Shown here in pieces: positions 7,050-15,102 of a stretch of 24,245 bases of DNA (its first letter is position 1; every line of letters begins with the position of its first letter). The notes under the pieces were generated by a model. That model was not told the DNA's origin, ran no database searches, and saw only the letters and a program-made list of their open reading frames with translations. The translations under genes and the position numbers were made by a program. The stretch is from JAGNZR01 sp051648365 (GTDB taxonomy: Bacteria > Fusobacteriota > Fusobacteriia > Fusobacteriales > Fusobacteriaceae), in NCBI GenBank assembly GCA_051648365.1, contig JBOFEZ010000051.1, positions 1 to 24,245 of the forward strand, written 5' to 3'.

Positions 7050-8396
7050 TTATTTTGCAAGCTCATATATAGCTTTTGCATATATTATAAAAGCTCTATC
7101 CATATCCTTTATTGATAGATATTCATTTGGCTGGTGCTCTGTTTTTTTACCATCTGGAAATACAGCTCCAAAAGCAACACAATTATCCATAGACCTTGCA
7201 TATGTAGCTCCTCCAGAAGATATAGGCGTAGAATCAAAATCTGTTTCTTCCTCATAAACTTTTCTTAAAGTCTTAATAAGAAAATGATCTAGAGGAACAT
7301 ATAAAGATCTTAAGAAATCTCTCTCTTCATATTGGAATCCATATTTTTCTCCTATTTTTTTTGCAGCTTCAACAATCGTCTCTTTCGAAATAGTAACGGG
7401 GATTCTGATATCGATTCCTAATATTGTTTTTTCTGAGTTTATGTCTACTTTTCCCAGATTGAATTTCAGTTTTCCTGAAGCTTCATCTTCTAAAGGTCCA
7501 AATATTTTTTCAGCATAAGGATCATTCCCTATCTCATCAGCCACGAATCTTAAAGATGATGTGCTAATCCCTGTAGCCTCTAGTGCAAGCATAAGGTGTT
7601 TTATAGCGTTTATACCCTCTTCTCCTACTGCCGCATGCACCGATTTACCATAGACAGTTATCTCATCTCCTTTTGCTTCGAATTTAGAACCATTTTTTTC
7701 CAATTGTGCCACAAGAGTTCCTTCATTCTCAGTTTTATATTGGAAAATATCAGGTACAGCATTATATGCTGCTCCACCTTTCAAAGTAATGCTCTCTCCC
7801 TTTCCTACAAAATTAAACTGAAGAAGACCTTTTTCAGCGTATATCATCGGAAATTTAGAATCCGGTGTGAATCCCATAGATGGCTTTTCTTCTAGTTCCA
7901 TATATCTGTTTATACATCTCCAAAGGTTCTCTTCATCTGTCCCAAAAATAAATCTTACTCTTTTCCCCAATTCAAACCCTGAATTCATTATAGCTTTTGC
8001 AGCATAAAGTGCTATCAATGTTGGCCCCTTATCATCCTGTGTTCCTCTCCCAAAAAGCTTATTATCTGCTTCTAAAACTTGAAAAGGATCCGAATTCCAC
8101 TTTTCTAAATCTCCAGCTGGGACCACATCTAGATGACCAAGAACTCCTATCATCTCTTTCCCGTTCCCTATCTCAGCATAACCATAATAACCTTTAGGAT
8201 CTTTGTATATTTTAAAACCTAATTTTTCACATACTTCTAAAGCTTTGTCTAAACATCTGTCAATATCTTTTCCGAAAGGTGTATCTTTAGCTTCTTCATC
8301 CAAAACACTGGGAATAGCTACAAGTTCTTTTATGCTATTTATAAGTTCAGGTTTCAGATTTCCATATTCTTTTACTATGCTGTTTCTAATATTCAT
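7050..8396 (-). CDS. pepV: PepV-type dipeptidase, M20A
   Basis: Cytosolic zinc dipeptidase of broad specificity; 448 aa, as usual for PepV. The di-zinc site is complete: GHLDVV (H88, D90), GTQDDKGP (D122), the catalytic glutamate pair E155/E156 in GTDEENLW, D179 in FTPDSKFP, and H421 in TEHQPNEY. The lid domain (about 185-300) is inserted in the middle. AAGGA precedes the ATG. It is the first gene of a two-gene operon with a YfcC-type carrier, and is separate in family from the pepD enzyme at the left end, so this organism carries two distinct M20 dipeptidases. No convincing promoter consensus was found in the 93 nt upstream, which is simply AT-rich. Confidence 0.94.
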   Translation of the reverse strand: MNIRNSIVKEYGNLKPELINSIKELVAIPSVLDEEAKDTPFGKDIDRCLDKALEVCEKLGFKIYKDPKGYYGYAEIGNGKEMIGVLGHLDVVPAGDLEKWNSDPFQVLEADNKLFGRGTQDDKGPTLIALYAAKAIMNSGFELGKRVRFIFGTDEENLWRCINRYMELEEKPSMGFTPDSKFPMIYAEKGLLQFNFVGKGESITLKGGAAYNAVPDIFQYKTENEGTLVAQLEKNGSKFEAKGDEITVYGKSVHAAVGEEGINAIKHLMLALEATGISTSSLRFVADEIGNDPYAEKIFGPLEDEASGKLKFNLGKVDINSEKTILGIDIRIPVTISKETIVEAAKKIGEKYGFQYEERDFLRSLYVPLDHFLIKTLRKVYEEETDFDSTPISSGGATYARSMDNCVAFGAVFPDGKKTEHQPNEYLSIKDMDRAFIIYAKAIYELAK

Positions 8397-8489
8397 TTTT
8401 TACCGTCCTTTTATATAATAATATAATATTTCACCCTAACATCTTTTATATCACAATCTCCAATATTAAAAAAATTTTTTTTATCAATC

Positions 8490-9644
8490 TTACTCATTTA
8501 AGGAATTTATTATCTTTTCGATTGCTGAAAGTGCATAATCTATGTCCTCTAAAGTGTTAAAATACCCAAAAGAGAATCTTACCATACCAGTCTCTGTTGT
8601 CTTATTTTTTTCATGGATAAGAGGAGCACAATGGAGGCCAGAACGAGTTATAATTCCGAATTCTTCATCTAAAAGAGCCGAAAGGTCCGAAGAAGCCACT
8701 CCCTCTACATTAAGTGAAACAACAGGACCATCGTTTTCTCCATAAGAAGTGTAAAGTTTAACTATATTTTCTCTATCTATTTTTTTTATTCCTTCGAGGA
8801 ATCTATTTTTCAATTGCTGTTCATGTTCATGAATATTTTTGAGCCCAACTTTATTTATAAAATCTATCCCCGCTCCTACCGAAAGTATTCCAGGTGTGTT
8901 TACTGTTCCCGCCTCCAGATGTTCAGGCATCTCTTTAGGGTGAGTAAGAATTCTTGAGTGTGAACCTGTACCCCCTACCAATATAGGATGAAGATATACT
9001 CCTTCTCTCGGTATTATAGCTCCTATCCCCTGTATTCCAAAAAGAGATTTGTGTCCAGTAATGCAGAGTATATCTATACACATTTTTTCCATATCAACTT
9101 CTATCATTCCTGCACTTTGAGAAGCATCTACAACAAGAAGTGCATCATATTTTTTAGACACTTTTCCTATTTTTTCTATGTCTATAGTTTTTCCTGTTAC
9201 ATTGGACATATGATTTAAAGCCACCATTTTTATCTTCTCTTTTTTTAAGATTTCTATAATTTTATCTTCTGGATTTTCATCTTCCACAAGAATTACATTT
9301 ATATTTTTCTTCTCTTTCAAAGTGAATAAGGGCCTTAGGGTAGAGTTGTGCTCCTGAGCCGTTGTAATAACAGTATCCCCTTCCTGAAGACTACCAAATA
9401 TAGCCATATTTAAAGCTGTAGTCGAATTATTTGTGAATGCCACTTGAAGAGGATTTTTTTGATTAAAAAATTTAGCAATTTTTTCTCTTACTCTGTATAT
9501 TTCTACAGAACTTTTTACTGCTAGCCTATGACCACCTCTTCCCGGGTTGCTGTTCAGCTCTTTCATAGAGTAATTTACCGCTTCATAAACCTCCTGAGGT
9601 TTAGGATTACTCGTCGCCGAGTTATCAAAATAGTATATTTTCAT
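8490..9644 (-). CDS. Aminotransferase class V, cysteine desulfurase family protein
   Basis: A PLP enzyme of about 384 aa in the NifS/IscS/SufS fold; it most resembles the TIGR01977 (EF2568-type) desulfurase family. Visible residues: H99 in QEHNS stacking on PLP, D173 in VDASQS, the PLP lysine K199 in ITGHKSLFG, R280s-region GGTGS phosphate motif, and a catalytic Cys339 in RSGLHCAPL. It would release cysteine sulfur as a persulfide and form alanine; the acceptor is unknown, and no IscU or SufU lies beside it. The start is ambiguous: ATG at 9644 has AAGGA 12 nt upstream, and an in-frame GTG at 9653 is nearer. It is divergent from a cysteine desulfidase gene, supporting a cysteine/sulfur role. 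Confidence 0.88.
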   Translation of the reverse strand: MKIYYFDNSATSNPKPQEVYEAVNYSMKELNSNPGRGGHRLAVKSSVEIYRVREKIAKFFNQKNPLQVAFTNNSTTALNMAIFGSLQEGDTVITTAQEHNSTLRPLFTLKEKKNINVILVEDENPEDKIIEILKKEKIKMVALNHMSNVTGKTIDIEKIGKVSKKYDALLVVDASQSAGMIEVDMEKMCIDILCITGHKSLFGIQGIGAIIPREGVYLHPILVGGTGSHSRILTHPKEMPEHLEAGTVNTPGILSVGAGIDFINKVGLKNIHEHEQQLKNRFLEGIKKIDRENIVKLYTSYGENDGPVVSLNVEGVASSDLSALLDEEFGIITRSGLHCAPLIHEKNKTTETGMVRFSFGYFNTLEDIDYALSAIEKIINSLNE

Positions 9645-9689
9645 CTTAATCACTTTTCCTTTTTTGAAATCATTATTTATATATTTTGA

Positions 9690-9717
9690 ATTATACCTCA
9701 AATTTTATTCCATTCAA
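9690..9717 (-). promoter_or_regulatory. Probable promoter of the desulfurase-family gene
   Basis: Reverse-strand consensus TATAAT (9695-9690) with TTGAAT (9717-9712) 16 nt upstream. It is about 46 nt before the ATG and divergent from the promoter at 9786-9814. Confidence 0.55.
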
Positions 9718-9785
9718 AGAAAATAATCATTCTTTTTTTAAAATGTTAAATTATAGTGCATTCTTTTTTTCAATATTACACTTTA

Positions 9786-9814
9786 TTGACTACTATCCAT
9801 TAAAATGTTACAAT
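9786..9814 (+). promoter_or_regulatory. Promoter of the cysteine desulfidase gene
   Basis: TTGACT (9786-9791), 17-nt spacer, TACAAT (9809-9814) with a TGT extension before the -10. The ribosome binding site GGGGGA is at 9845-9850. Confidence 0.85.
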
Positions 9815-9853
9815 ATTTTATCTGAATTAAATACTAAAAATTTTGGGGGAAAC

Positions 9854-11161
9854 ATGAAAAATTATAATCAATTTACTGAACTTTTAAAAAAAGAAGTTGT
9901 TCCAGCTCTCGGATGTACTGAACCTACTGCTATTGCATACGCAGCTGCAAAGGCTAGAGAAGTTTTAGGAGAGATGCCAGAAAAAGTTGAACTGACTCTT
10001 TCTGGTAACATCATAAAAAATGCTATGGGCGTAGGTATTCCAGGAACTGGAATGAAAGGTTCCGATATAGCTACAGCTGTAGGAATAGTTGCAGGAGATG
10101 CTTCAAGAAAGCTTGAGGTTCTTACTGATATTCCAAAAGAAAAAATTGAAGAGGCTAAGAGATTACTAGAAAATCCAAATTTTATCTCCATGGAGATTGC
10201 TCAAGTTCCTAATAAACTTTATATAAAAGCTAAAGTTATCAAAGGAGATAAATGGGCCTCTGTTGAAATAAAAGATTTCCATACAGCTATCACACTTATC
10301 GAAAAAAACGGCGAGGTTTTCTTTAAGGCTAATTGCGATGAAGCCCTAGAAACTATATCTTGTGCTCCTACAGTGCCAACAGAAGACAAGTCTTTCATGT
10401 CTATTGCCTCTATTTTTGATTTCACTCAAAATGTAGACATCAAAGAACTTGAATTTCTAAATAAAGTAATTGAAGTAAATGGTGCTATTGCCGAAGAGGG
10501 AATTAAAAATCCTTGGGGACTTGAAGTTGGAAGAACAAGACTTAACAATATCAATACAGGTATGGTTGGAGATACTCTTGAAACTTATTCCATCGCCATG
10601 ACGGCAGCTGCTTCAGATGCTAGAATGGCTGGTTCTATTCTTCCCGTAATGACAAACTCTGGTTCTGGAAACCAAGGACTTACAGCTTCTGTGCCTGTTA
10701 TCGCTGCTGCAAAAAAATTAGACTCTACTTCTGAAGAACTCCTAAGGGCTCTTGCACTAAGTGAACTTATTGCTATCCATATGAAAAACCATTTAGGAAG
10801 ACTTTCTGCTTTATGTGGATGTGTTCTTGCTTCAACTGGTTCAAGTTGTGGTATCAGTTATCTACTTGGAGGAAAACTTCCAGAAATTGAGGGAACAATT
10901 AAAAATATTCTTGGAAATATAACTGGTATGTTCTGTGACGGTGCTAAACCTGGTTGCTCTCTAAAAATAGCCACTGGAGTTAGTGCTGGAATCCAAGGTG
11001 CTCTACTTGCTAAAGATGGTATCGTTATCGGTTCAGACGAGGGGATAATTTCTAGCTCTATCGAAGATACAATAAGAGATGCCTGTGCTATTGGTAGAGA
11101 TGCAATGACAGAAACTGATAAGATGATACTTGAAATTATGGTAACCAAATCTGAAAAGTAG
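9854..11161 (+). CDS. cyuA: CyuA-type L-cysteine desulfidase (UPF0597 / serine dehydratase-like)
   Basis: A 435-aa cytosolic iron-sulfur lyase expected to convert L-cysteine to pyruvate, ammonia and sulfide; related proteins act on serine. Length matches YhaM/CyuA. Conserved segments are the N-terminal PALGCTEPTA with C21, GIPGTGMKG near 59-67, SCAPTVPTEDKSF near 173-185, LCGCVLAS near 320, and CDGAKPGCSLK near 361-371; the cysteines at the first and last of these are likely [4Fe-4S] ligands. The frame is open for 56 codons before 9854, but that part spans the promoter and lacks an initiation site, so it is not coding. A TcyP-type cystine symporter gene starts 94 nt downstream, which supports cysteine rather than serine as substrate (inference). 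Confidence 0.9.
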   Translation: MKNYNQFTELLKKEVVPALGCTEPTAIAYAAAKAREVLGEMPEKVELTLSGNIIKNAMGVGIPGTGMKGSDIATAVGIVAGDASRKLEVLTDIPKEKIEEAKRLLENPNFISMEIAQVPNKLYIKAKVIKGDKWASVEIKDFHTAITLIEKNGEVFFKANCDEALETISCAPTVPTEDKSFMSIASIFDFTQNVDIKELEFLNKVIEVNGAIAEEGIKNPWGLEVGRTRLNNINTGMVGDTLETYSIAMTAAASDARMAGSILPVMTNSGSGNQGLTASVPVIAAAKKLDSTSEELLRALALSELIAIHMKNHLGRLSALCGCVLASTGSSCGISYLLGGKLPEIEGTIKNILGNITGMFCDGAKPGCSLKIATGVSAGIQGALLAKDGIVIGSDEGIISSSIEDTIRDACAIGRDAMTETDKMILEIMVTKSEK

Positions 11162-11206
11162 TTCAAAATGTTTTTATAGATTACACTTTTCTTTATTCTT
11201 ATTCTA

Positions 11207-11215
11207 TGTTATAAT
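11207..11215 (+). promoter_or_regulatory. Extended -10 promoter of the cystine symporter gene
   Basis: TGT followed by consensus TATAAT (11210-11215). The -35 position is poor (TTTTCT). No terminator is visible between the desulfidase gene and this site, so partial cotranscription is likely. Confidence 0.6.
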
Positions 11216-11255
11216 TTTATGCCAAAATATATTATTATAAAAGGAGAATAAAAAA

Positions 11256-12638
11256 ATGTTAGTACTTATCAATATTTTAATCATGCTAACTCTTATAGGT
11301 ATCCTATACAGTATGCAGAAAAAGTTTGTCTCTTTTTCAAAAAGAGTTTTTACATCTCTAGGTATGGCTATCGTATTCGGAGTAGCTCTTCAGCTATTTT
11401 ATGGATCCGATAGTTCTGTAGTTAAAGATTCTATGATCTATATCAATGTAGTAGGAGCCGGTTATGTCAGACTTCTTAAAATGATAGTTATGCCACTTAT
11501 AATGGTTTCTATTACATCCTCTATCATAAATCTTAAAGATGGAAAATCTCTCGGGAAAATGGGTGGAATGATTATAGGAATTTTAGTAGGAACATCTGTT
11601 ATCGCTGCTCTTATAGGGTATTTTACTTCTGCAGGTTTCGGACTTACTGCTGAGGGACTTGAGCTTGGTGCAAAAGAAGCTGCCAGAGCAGCCTACCTTG
11701 AAGGAAGAGCCGGAGAAGCAACTGCTGCATCTTTCGTTTCTAAATTTGTAGAGATGATTCCAGAGAATGCCTTCCTGGATATGACTGGTGCTAGATCATC
11801 ATCTACCATTGCCGTTGTAATTTTCTCAGGATTTACAGGAATCTCTGCTCTTGGTATAGCTAAGAAAAAGGCTAAATCTTTTGAAATTTTTAAAGATATT
11901 GTAAATGCCCTTCATGATGTGGTTATGAGAATCGTTACTCTGGTTCTAAGACTTACTCCCTTCGGAGTTTTAGCTCTTATGACAAGGGTTATTGCAACTT
12001 CAAATGTTTCTGAAATTTTAAAACTCGGAAAATTTGTAATAGCTTCATACGTTGCCTTAATTCTTATGTTCCTTGTACACCTTCTATTAATCTCTCTTAC
12101 AGGCCTAAGCCCTATAAGATATCTTCAGAAATCTCTTCCGGTTTTAACTTTTGCTTTCACATCAAGAACAAGTGCCGGATCTATCCCTTTAAACGTTGAG
12201 GCTCAAGTAAAGGATATGGGAGTTTCTGAAGGAGTAGCTAACCTATCAGCTTCTTTTGGAGCTTCAATCGGTCAGAACGGATGTGCCGCAATTTACCCTG
12301 CTATGCTTGCCTTTATGATCGCTCCAACAGTAGGTATCGATCCTCTTAACCCAGGATTTATAATCCAGCTGGTTATTATAATTGCAGTTTCTTCTTTTGG
12401 AGTTGCAGGTGTAGGAGGAGGAGCAACATTTGCTGCTCTTATAGTTCTATCATCTATGGATCTTCCAGTTGGACTTGTTGGACTTCTTATCGCTATAGAG
12501 CCTCTTATTGATATGGGAAGAACAGCTCTTAATGTAAGCGGATCTATGACTGCCGGAGTTATAACTTCAAAAATTTTAGGTGATATGGACACTGCAGCTT
12601 ATTCTGCAGAAAAAATTGCACCTATAGATCAAGATTAA
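11256..12638 (+). CDS. tcyP: TcyP-like L-cystine symporter (dicarboxylate/amino acid:cation symporter family)
   Basis: A 460-aa inner-membrane symporter (PF00375, DAACS). It shows the family's hydrophobic architecture with the re-entrant loop regions: FTSRTSAGSIPLNVEAQ at about residues 299-315, GVANLSASFGASIGQNGCA around 327-345, and a late GVGGGATFAALIVL segment. These motifs and the length match TcyP/YdjN, the cystine uptake proteins, better than glutamate or C4-dicarboxylate members. AAGGAG at 11241-11246 precedes the ATG. The neighbour upstream degrades cysteine and the one downstream reduces disulfides, so imported cystine can be reduced and used for sulfur and pyruvate (inference). A different amino acid or dicarboxylate substrate cannot be excluded by sequence alone. 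Confidence 0.86.
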   Translation: MLVLINILIMLTLIGILYSMQKKFVSFSKRVFTSLGMAIVFGVALQLFYGSDSSVVKDSMIYINVVGAGYVRLLKMIVMPLIMVSITSSIINLKDGKSLGKMGGMIIGILVGTSVIAALIGYFTSAGFGLTAEGLELGAKEAARAAYLEGRAGEATAASFVSKFVEMIPENAFLDMTGARSSSTIAVVIFSGFTGISALGIAKKKAKSFEIFKDIVNALHDVVMRIVTLVLRLTPFGVLALMTRVIATSNVSEILKLGKFVIASYVALILMFLVHLLLISLTGLSPIRYLQKSLPVLTFAFTSRTSAGSIPLNVEAQVKDMGVSEGVANLSASFGASIGQNGCAAIYPAMLAFMIAPTVGIDPLNPGFIIQLVIIIAVSSFGVAGVGGGATFAALIVLSSMDLPVGLVGLLIAIEPLIDMGRTALNVSGSMTAGVITSKILGDMDTAAYSAEKIAPIDQD

Positions 12639-12649
12639 TTTTTATTTTT

Positions 12650-12676
12650 AGAGAGAGGGAACTCTCTCTTTTTTTT
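12650..12676 (+). terminator. Terminator of the cystine symporter gene
   Basis: AGAGAGAG (12650-12657), GGAA tetraloop, CTCTCTCT (12662-12669), then a run of T to 12676. Confidence 0.9.
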
Positions 12677-12685
12677 ATAGAACAT

Positions 12686-12714
12686 TTGTTAATTTTCTGT
12701 TTTTATTGTATAAT
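12686..12714 (+). promoter_or_regulatory. Promoter of the CoA-disulfide reductase-like gene
   Basis: TTGTTA (12686-12691), 17-nt spacer, consensus TATAAT (12709-12714). It lies right after the preceding terminator, so this gene is an independent transcription unit. The ribosome binding site GGAAGG is at 12751-12756. Confidence 0.8.
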
Positions 12715-12763
12715 TCAACAGAGGTAAAATTTTAATTTCAAATCAAAAAAGGAAGGTAAATTT

Positions 12764-14107
12764 ATGAGAATAGTTATAATCGGTGGAGTAGCTGCTGGTA
12801 TGAGTGCTGCGGCTAAAGCCGGAAGAATGAACAAAGAAGCTGAAATTACAATCTATGAAAAAACAGATATAGTTTCATGGGGAGCATGCGGACTTCCATA
12901 TTTTGTAGGAGACTTTTTTTCTTCTCCCGATAATATGATTGCTAGACCTGTTCAGAAATTTATCGAAGCCGGAATGGATGTCAGAATAAAACATGAAGTT
13001 ATCTCTGTAGACTCGATAAATAAAACTTTAAAAATAAAAAACCTTGAAAACGGTGCTGTTTTCCAAGATTATTACGATAAACTTATGGTGGCTACAGGAG
13101 CCCACGCTATAATCCCTCCAATAAAAAATGCATCTCTAGAAAATGTTTCAACTTTGAAAGAGTATATCGATGGAATCACGGTTAAAAATATAGCTCTTAA
13201 TGATAAAATTCAGAATATAGTAATCATTGGAGCAGGTTATATAGGACTTGAAACTGCCGAAGCTATGCATCATCTAAAAAAGAAAAATATCAGAATTATT
13301 CAGCTAGCCCCTAGAGTTATCCCTGAAAGTTTTGATAAAGAAATTACGGATGTTATGGAAGAGGAAATCAGATCACACAAAGATATCCATCTCCACCTAG
13401 ATGAAACTGTAACTGAATTTATTGGAAAAGATGGAAAAATTTCCTCTGTAAAAACAAATAAAGGAGAATATTCAGCTGATTTGGTTATAATCGCAACCGG
13501 AGTAAGACCAAATACCGCATTCCTTAAAGATTCTGGAATAGAGATGCTTTCTAACGGAGCTCTTATCATCGATGAGCATGGTAGAACCTCTTTAGACTCT
13601 ATCTACTCAGCTGGAGACTGTGCAACCGTTTATCATACGGTAAGAGAAGAAAATGTTTATATCCCTCTAGCTACAACTGCTAATAAAATCGGAAGAATAG
13701 TAGGAGAAAATCTAGCAGGTATAGAAACAACTTTCAAAGGAACTCTAGCTTCAGCTTGTGTCAAAGTTATGAATTTAGAAGCTGGTAGAACAGGTATTTC
13801 CGAAGAAGAAGCTAAAAATAAAGGAATCAATTACAAAACTGTATTTATAAAAGATAAAAATCAGACAAATTATTATCCAGGACAGCATGATATTTTTGTG
13901 AAATTAGTTTATCATGCAGAAACAAGGGAGATACTCGGAGGGCAAATTATCGGTAAAAAAGGAGCTGTTCTGAGAGTGGACGTTATTGCTACTGCTATCT
14001 ATTCCAAAATGACAGTTGACGAATTAGGGATGCTAGATCTTTGCTATGCTCCACCATTCGCAAGAACATGGGATGTATTAAATGTTGCAGGAAATGTAGC
14101 TAAATAA
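12764..14107 (+). CDS. CoA-disulfide reductase / NADH oxidase-like FAD flavoprotein
   Basis: A 447-aa pyridine nucleotide-disulfide oxidoreductase. The FAD-binding motif IGGVAAGMSAA is at 6-16, the NAD(P)H-binding motif IGAGYIGLE near 155-163, and a second FAD segment YSAGDCA near 281-287. A single redox cysteine, C42 in WGACGLPY, replaces the CXXXXC of glutathione reductases and is typical of CoA-disulfide reductases, NADH persulfide reductases and NADH oxidases. The C-terminal dimerisation domain contains LCYAPPFARTWD, as in CoA-disulfide reductases. No rhodanese domain is fused. Reduction of CoA disulfide, polysulfide or oxygen are all possible; the neighbouring cystine and cysteine genes favour a thiol role (inference). 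It has its own promoter and a very strong terminator. Confidence 0.87.
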   Translation: MRIVIIGGVAAGMSAAAKAGRMNKEAEITIYEKTDIVSWGACGLPYFVGDFFSSPDNMIARPVQKFIEAGMDVRIKHEVISVDSINKTLKIKNLENGAVFQDYYDKLMVATGAHAIIPPIKNASLENVSTLKEYIDGITVKNIALNDKIQNIVIIGAGYIGLETAEAMHHLKKKNIRIIQLAPRVIPESFDKEITDVMEEEIRSHKDIHLHLDETVTEFIGKDGKISSVKTNKGEYSADLVIIATGVRPNTAFLKDSGIEMLSNGALIIDEHGRTSLDSIYSAGDCATVYHTVREENVYIPLATTANKIGRIVGENLAGIETTFKGTLASACVKVMNLEAGRTGISEEEAKNKGINYKTVFIKDKNQTNYYPGQHDIFVKLVYHAETREILGGQIIGKKGAVLRVDVIATAIYSKMTVDELGMLDLCYAPPFARTWDVLNVAGNVAK

Positions 14108-14113
14108 TTTTTC

Positions 14114-14157
14114 AAACAGGAAGAGACGGGTTCGAAAATCCGTCTCTTCCTGTTTTT
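14114..14157 (+). terminator. Strong terminator of the CoA-disulfide reductase-like gene
   Basis: A perfect 16-bp stem, 14114-14129 with 14140-14155 (core CAGGAAGAGACGG / CCGTCTCTTCCTG), then TTTTT to 14157. The tail on the reverse strand is GAAAAATT, so it is a good terminator mainly in the plus direction, although the minus-strand lipid kinase gene stops at its edge (14156). Confidence 0.92.
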
Positions 14158-15034
14158 AGTATATAATTTTTAAGCCTTTCGGAATACACTCGATTACAAG
14201 AGGTATCTCAGGACCTTTTTCTCCATCTATATCTGTTCCGTGAGATTTTTGAGAATCTATTTTCAATTTAGAAGTTTTAAAATGGAGTATACTAGTGGAT
14301 GAATCCAGATGCTCTCCCTGAAGAAATTTCACTATAAACTCCATGACTTTAAACATGTCTCCACCTGTTGCAATTATTATATCAAAAACTCCATCGTCCA
14401 TCTTAGATTTGTATGAAAGATTTATGCTACCTGCTGTTTTTCCATTAAAAACAAAAAACATAAAACACTTATCTGTATATTTGAACCCTTCTGCCTCAAA
14501 AGTCAGTTTTAGATCTTGAACTTTAGGGAGTTCCAATATTCCACTTAGATAATAAGCTAATTTCCCTATATTATTTTTTAGATAAGTAGGGGTATTTTGA
14601 GATACCTCAGTAAAAAGTCCACTACTTAATACATTCACAAAGTATTTTTCATTCGCTTTCATCAGATCTATTTCATGGATTTCTCCATTCAATATTTTTT
14701 TCAGGTCTTTCGAGACATCTCCTTCCAATCCCAAAGCAAGTCCGAAATCATTTGCTGTACCTGTAGGTAGAACAGCTATCGGAAGATCTATATCTTTTCC
14801 TTTCATCTGATTCACTACTTGATTTATCGTTCCATCGCCTCCAGATATAAGAATATATTCATATTCATCTGTTGGAAATTCAGGAAAAAAATCTTGAGTT
14901 TTTTTAGAGGTATCTATCCGGTAAGGTACAACTGCTTTCCCATTTTTCTGAAAATGATAAATTAATTCATCTAGATATTCTAGAATCAATTTTCCACCTG
15001 AGTGAGGATTGTATATAAATTTTATTTTTTTCAT
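14156..15034 (-). CDS. DagK/YegS-family lipid kinase (diacylglycerol kinase catalytic domain)
   Basis: A 292-aa cytosolic or membrane-associated lipid kinase expected to phosphorylate diacylglycerol or a related lipid with ATP. The opening FIYNPHSGG (6-14), GGDGT (65-69), LPTGTANDFG (89-98) and the C-terminal HGTDIDGE (about 265-272) are the nucleotide and catalytic motifs of the DagK/YegS/BmrU family, and the length is typical. TAAAGGAGG lies 5 nt before the ATG. It follows ptsI on the same strand, separated only by a terminator hairpin, and may have its own promoter overlapping that hairpin. Recycling of diacylglycerol to phosphatidate is the usual role of such proteins; the lipid is not determined here. 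Confidence 0.9.
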   Translation of the reverse strand: MKKIKFIYNPHSGGKLILEYLDELIYHFQKNGKAVVPYRIDTSKKTQDFFPEFPTDEYEYILISGGDGTINQVVNQMKGKDIDLPIAVLPTGTANDFGLALGLEGDVSKDLKKILNGEIHEIDLMKANEKYFVNVLSSGLFTEVSQNTPTYLKNNIGKLAYYLSGILELPKVQDLKLTFEAEGFKYTDKCFMFFVFNGKTAGSINLSYKSKMDDGVFDIIIATGGDMFKVMEFIVKFLQGEHLDSSTSILHFKTSKLKIDSQKSHGTDIDGEKGPEIPLVIECIPKGLKIIY

Positions 15035-15050
15035 AATTCCTCCTTTAATT

Positions 15051-15086
15051 AAAAAAAATAGAAGAGGCTTTCACCCCTTCTATTTT
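15051..15086 (-). terminator. Terminator after ptsI
   Basis: Reverse-strand AAAATAGAAG (15086-15077) pairs with CTTCTATTTT (15064-15055); inner GG/CC pairs extend the stem. A run of eight T follows, only a few bases before the lipid kinase ribosome binding site. Confidence 0.85.
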
Positions 15087-15087
15087 A
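15082..15087 (-). promoter_or_regulatory. Possible extended -10 promoter for the lipid kinase gene
   Basis: Reverse-strand TGT then TAAAAT (15087-15082), overlapping the 5' arm of the ptsI terminator. The -35 position reads TTAATT (3 of 6). A transcript from here would start near 15075, inside the hairpin. Confidence 0.4.
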
Positions 15088-15102
15088 ACATATATTTCAC
15101 TT

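Noticed and set aside
7025..7081. In-frame 19-codon extension of the YfcC carrier
   Set aside because: It overlaps the end of pepV, and the ATG at 7024 has a strong GGGGAG site.
9686..9853. In-frame 56-codon extension before the cysteine desulfidase
   Set aside because: It covers the promoter and lacks a ribosome binding site; homologues begin near the ATG at 9854, which has GGGGGA upstream.
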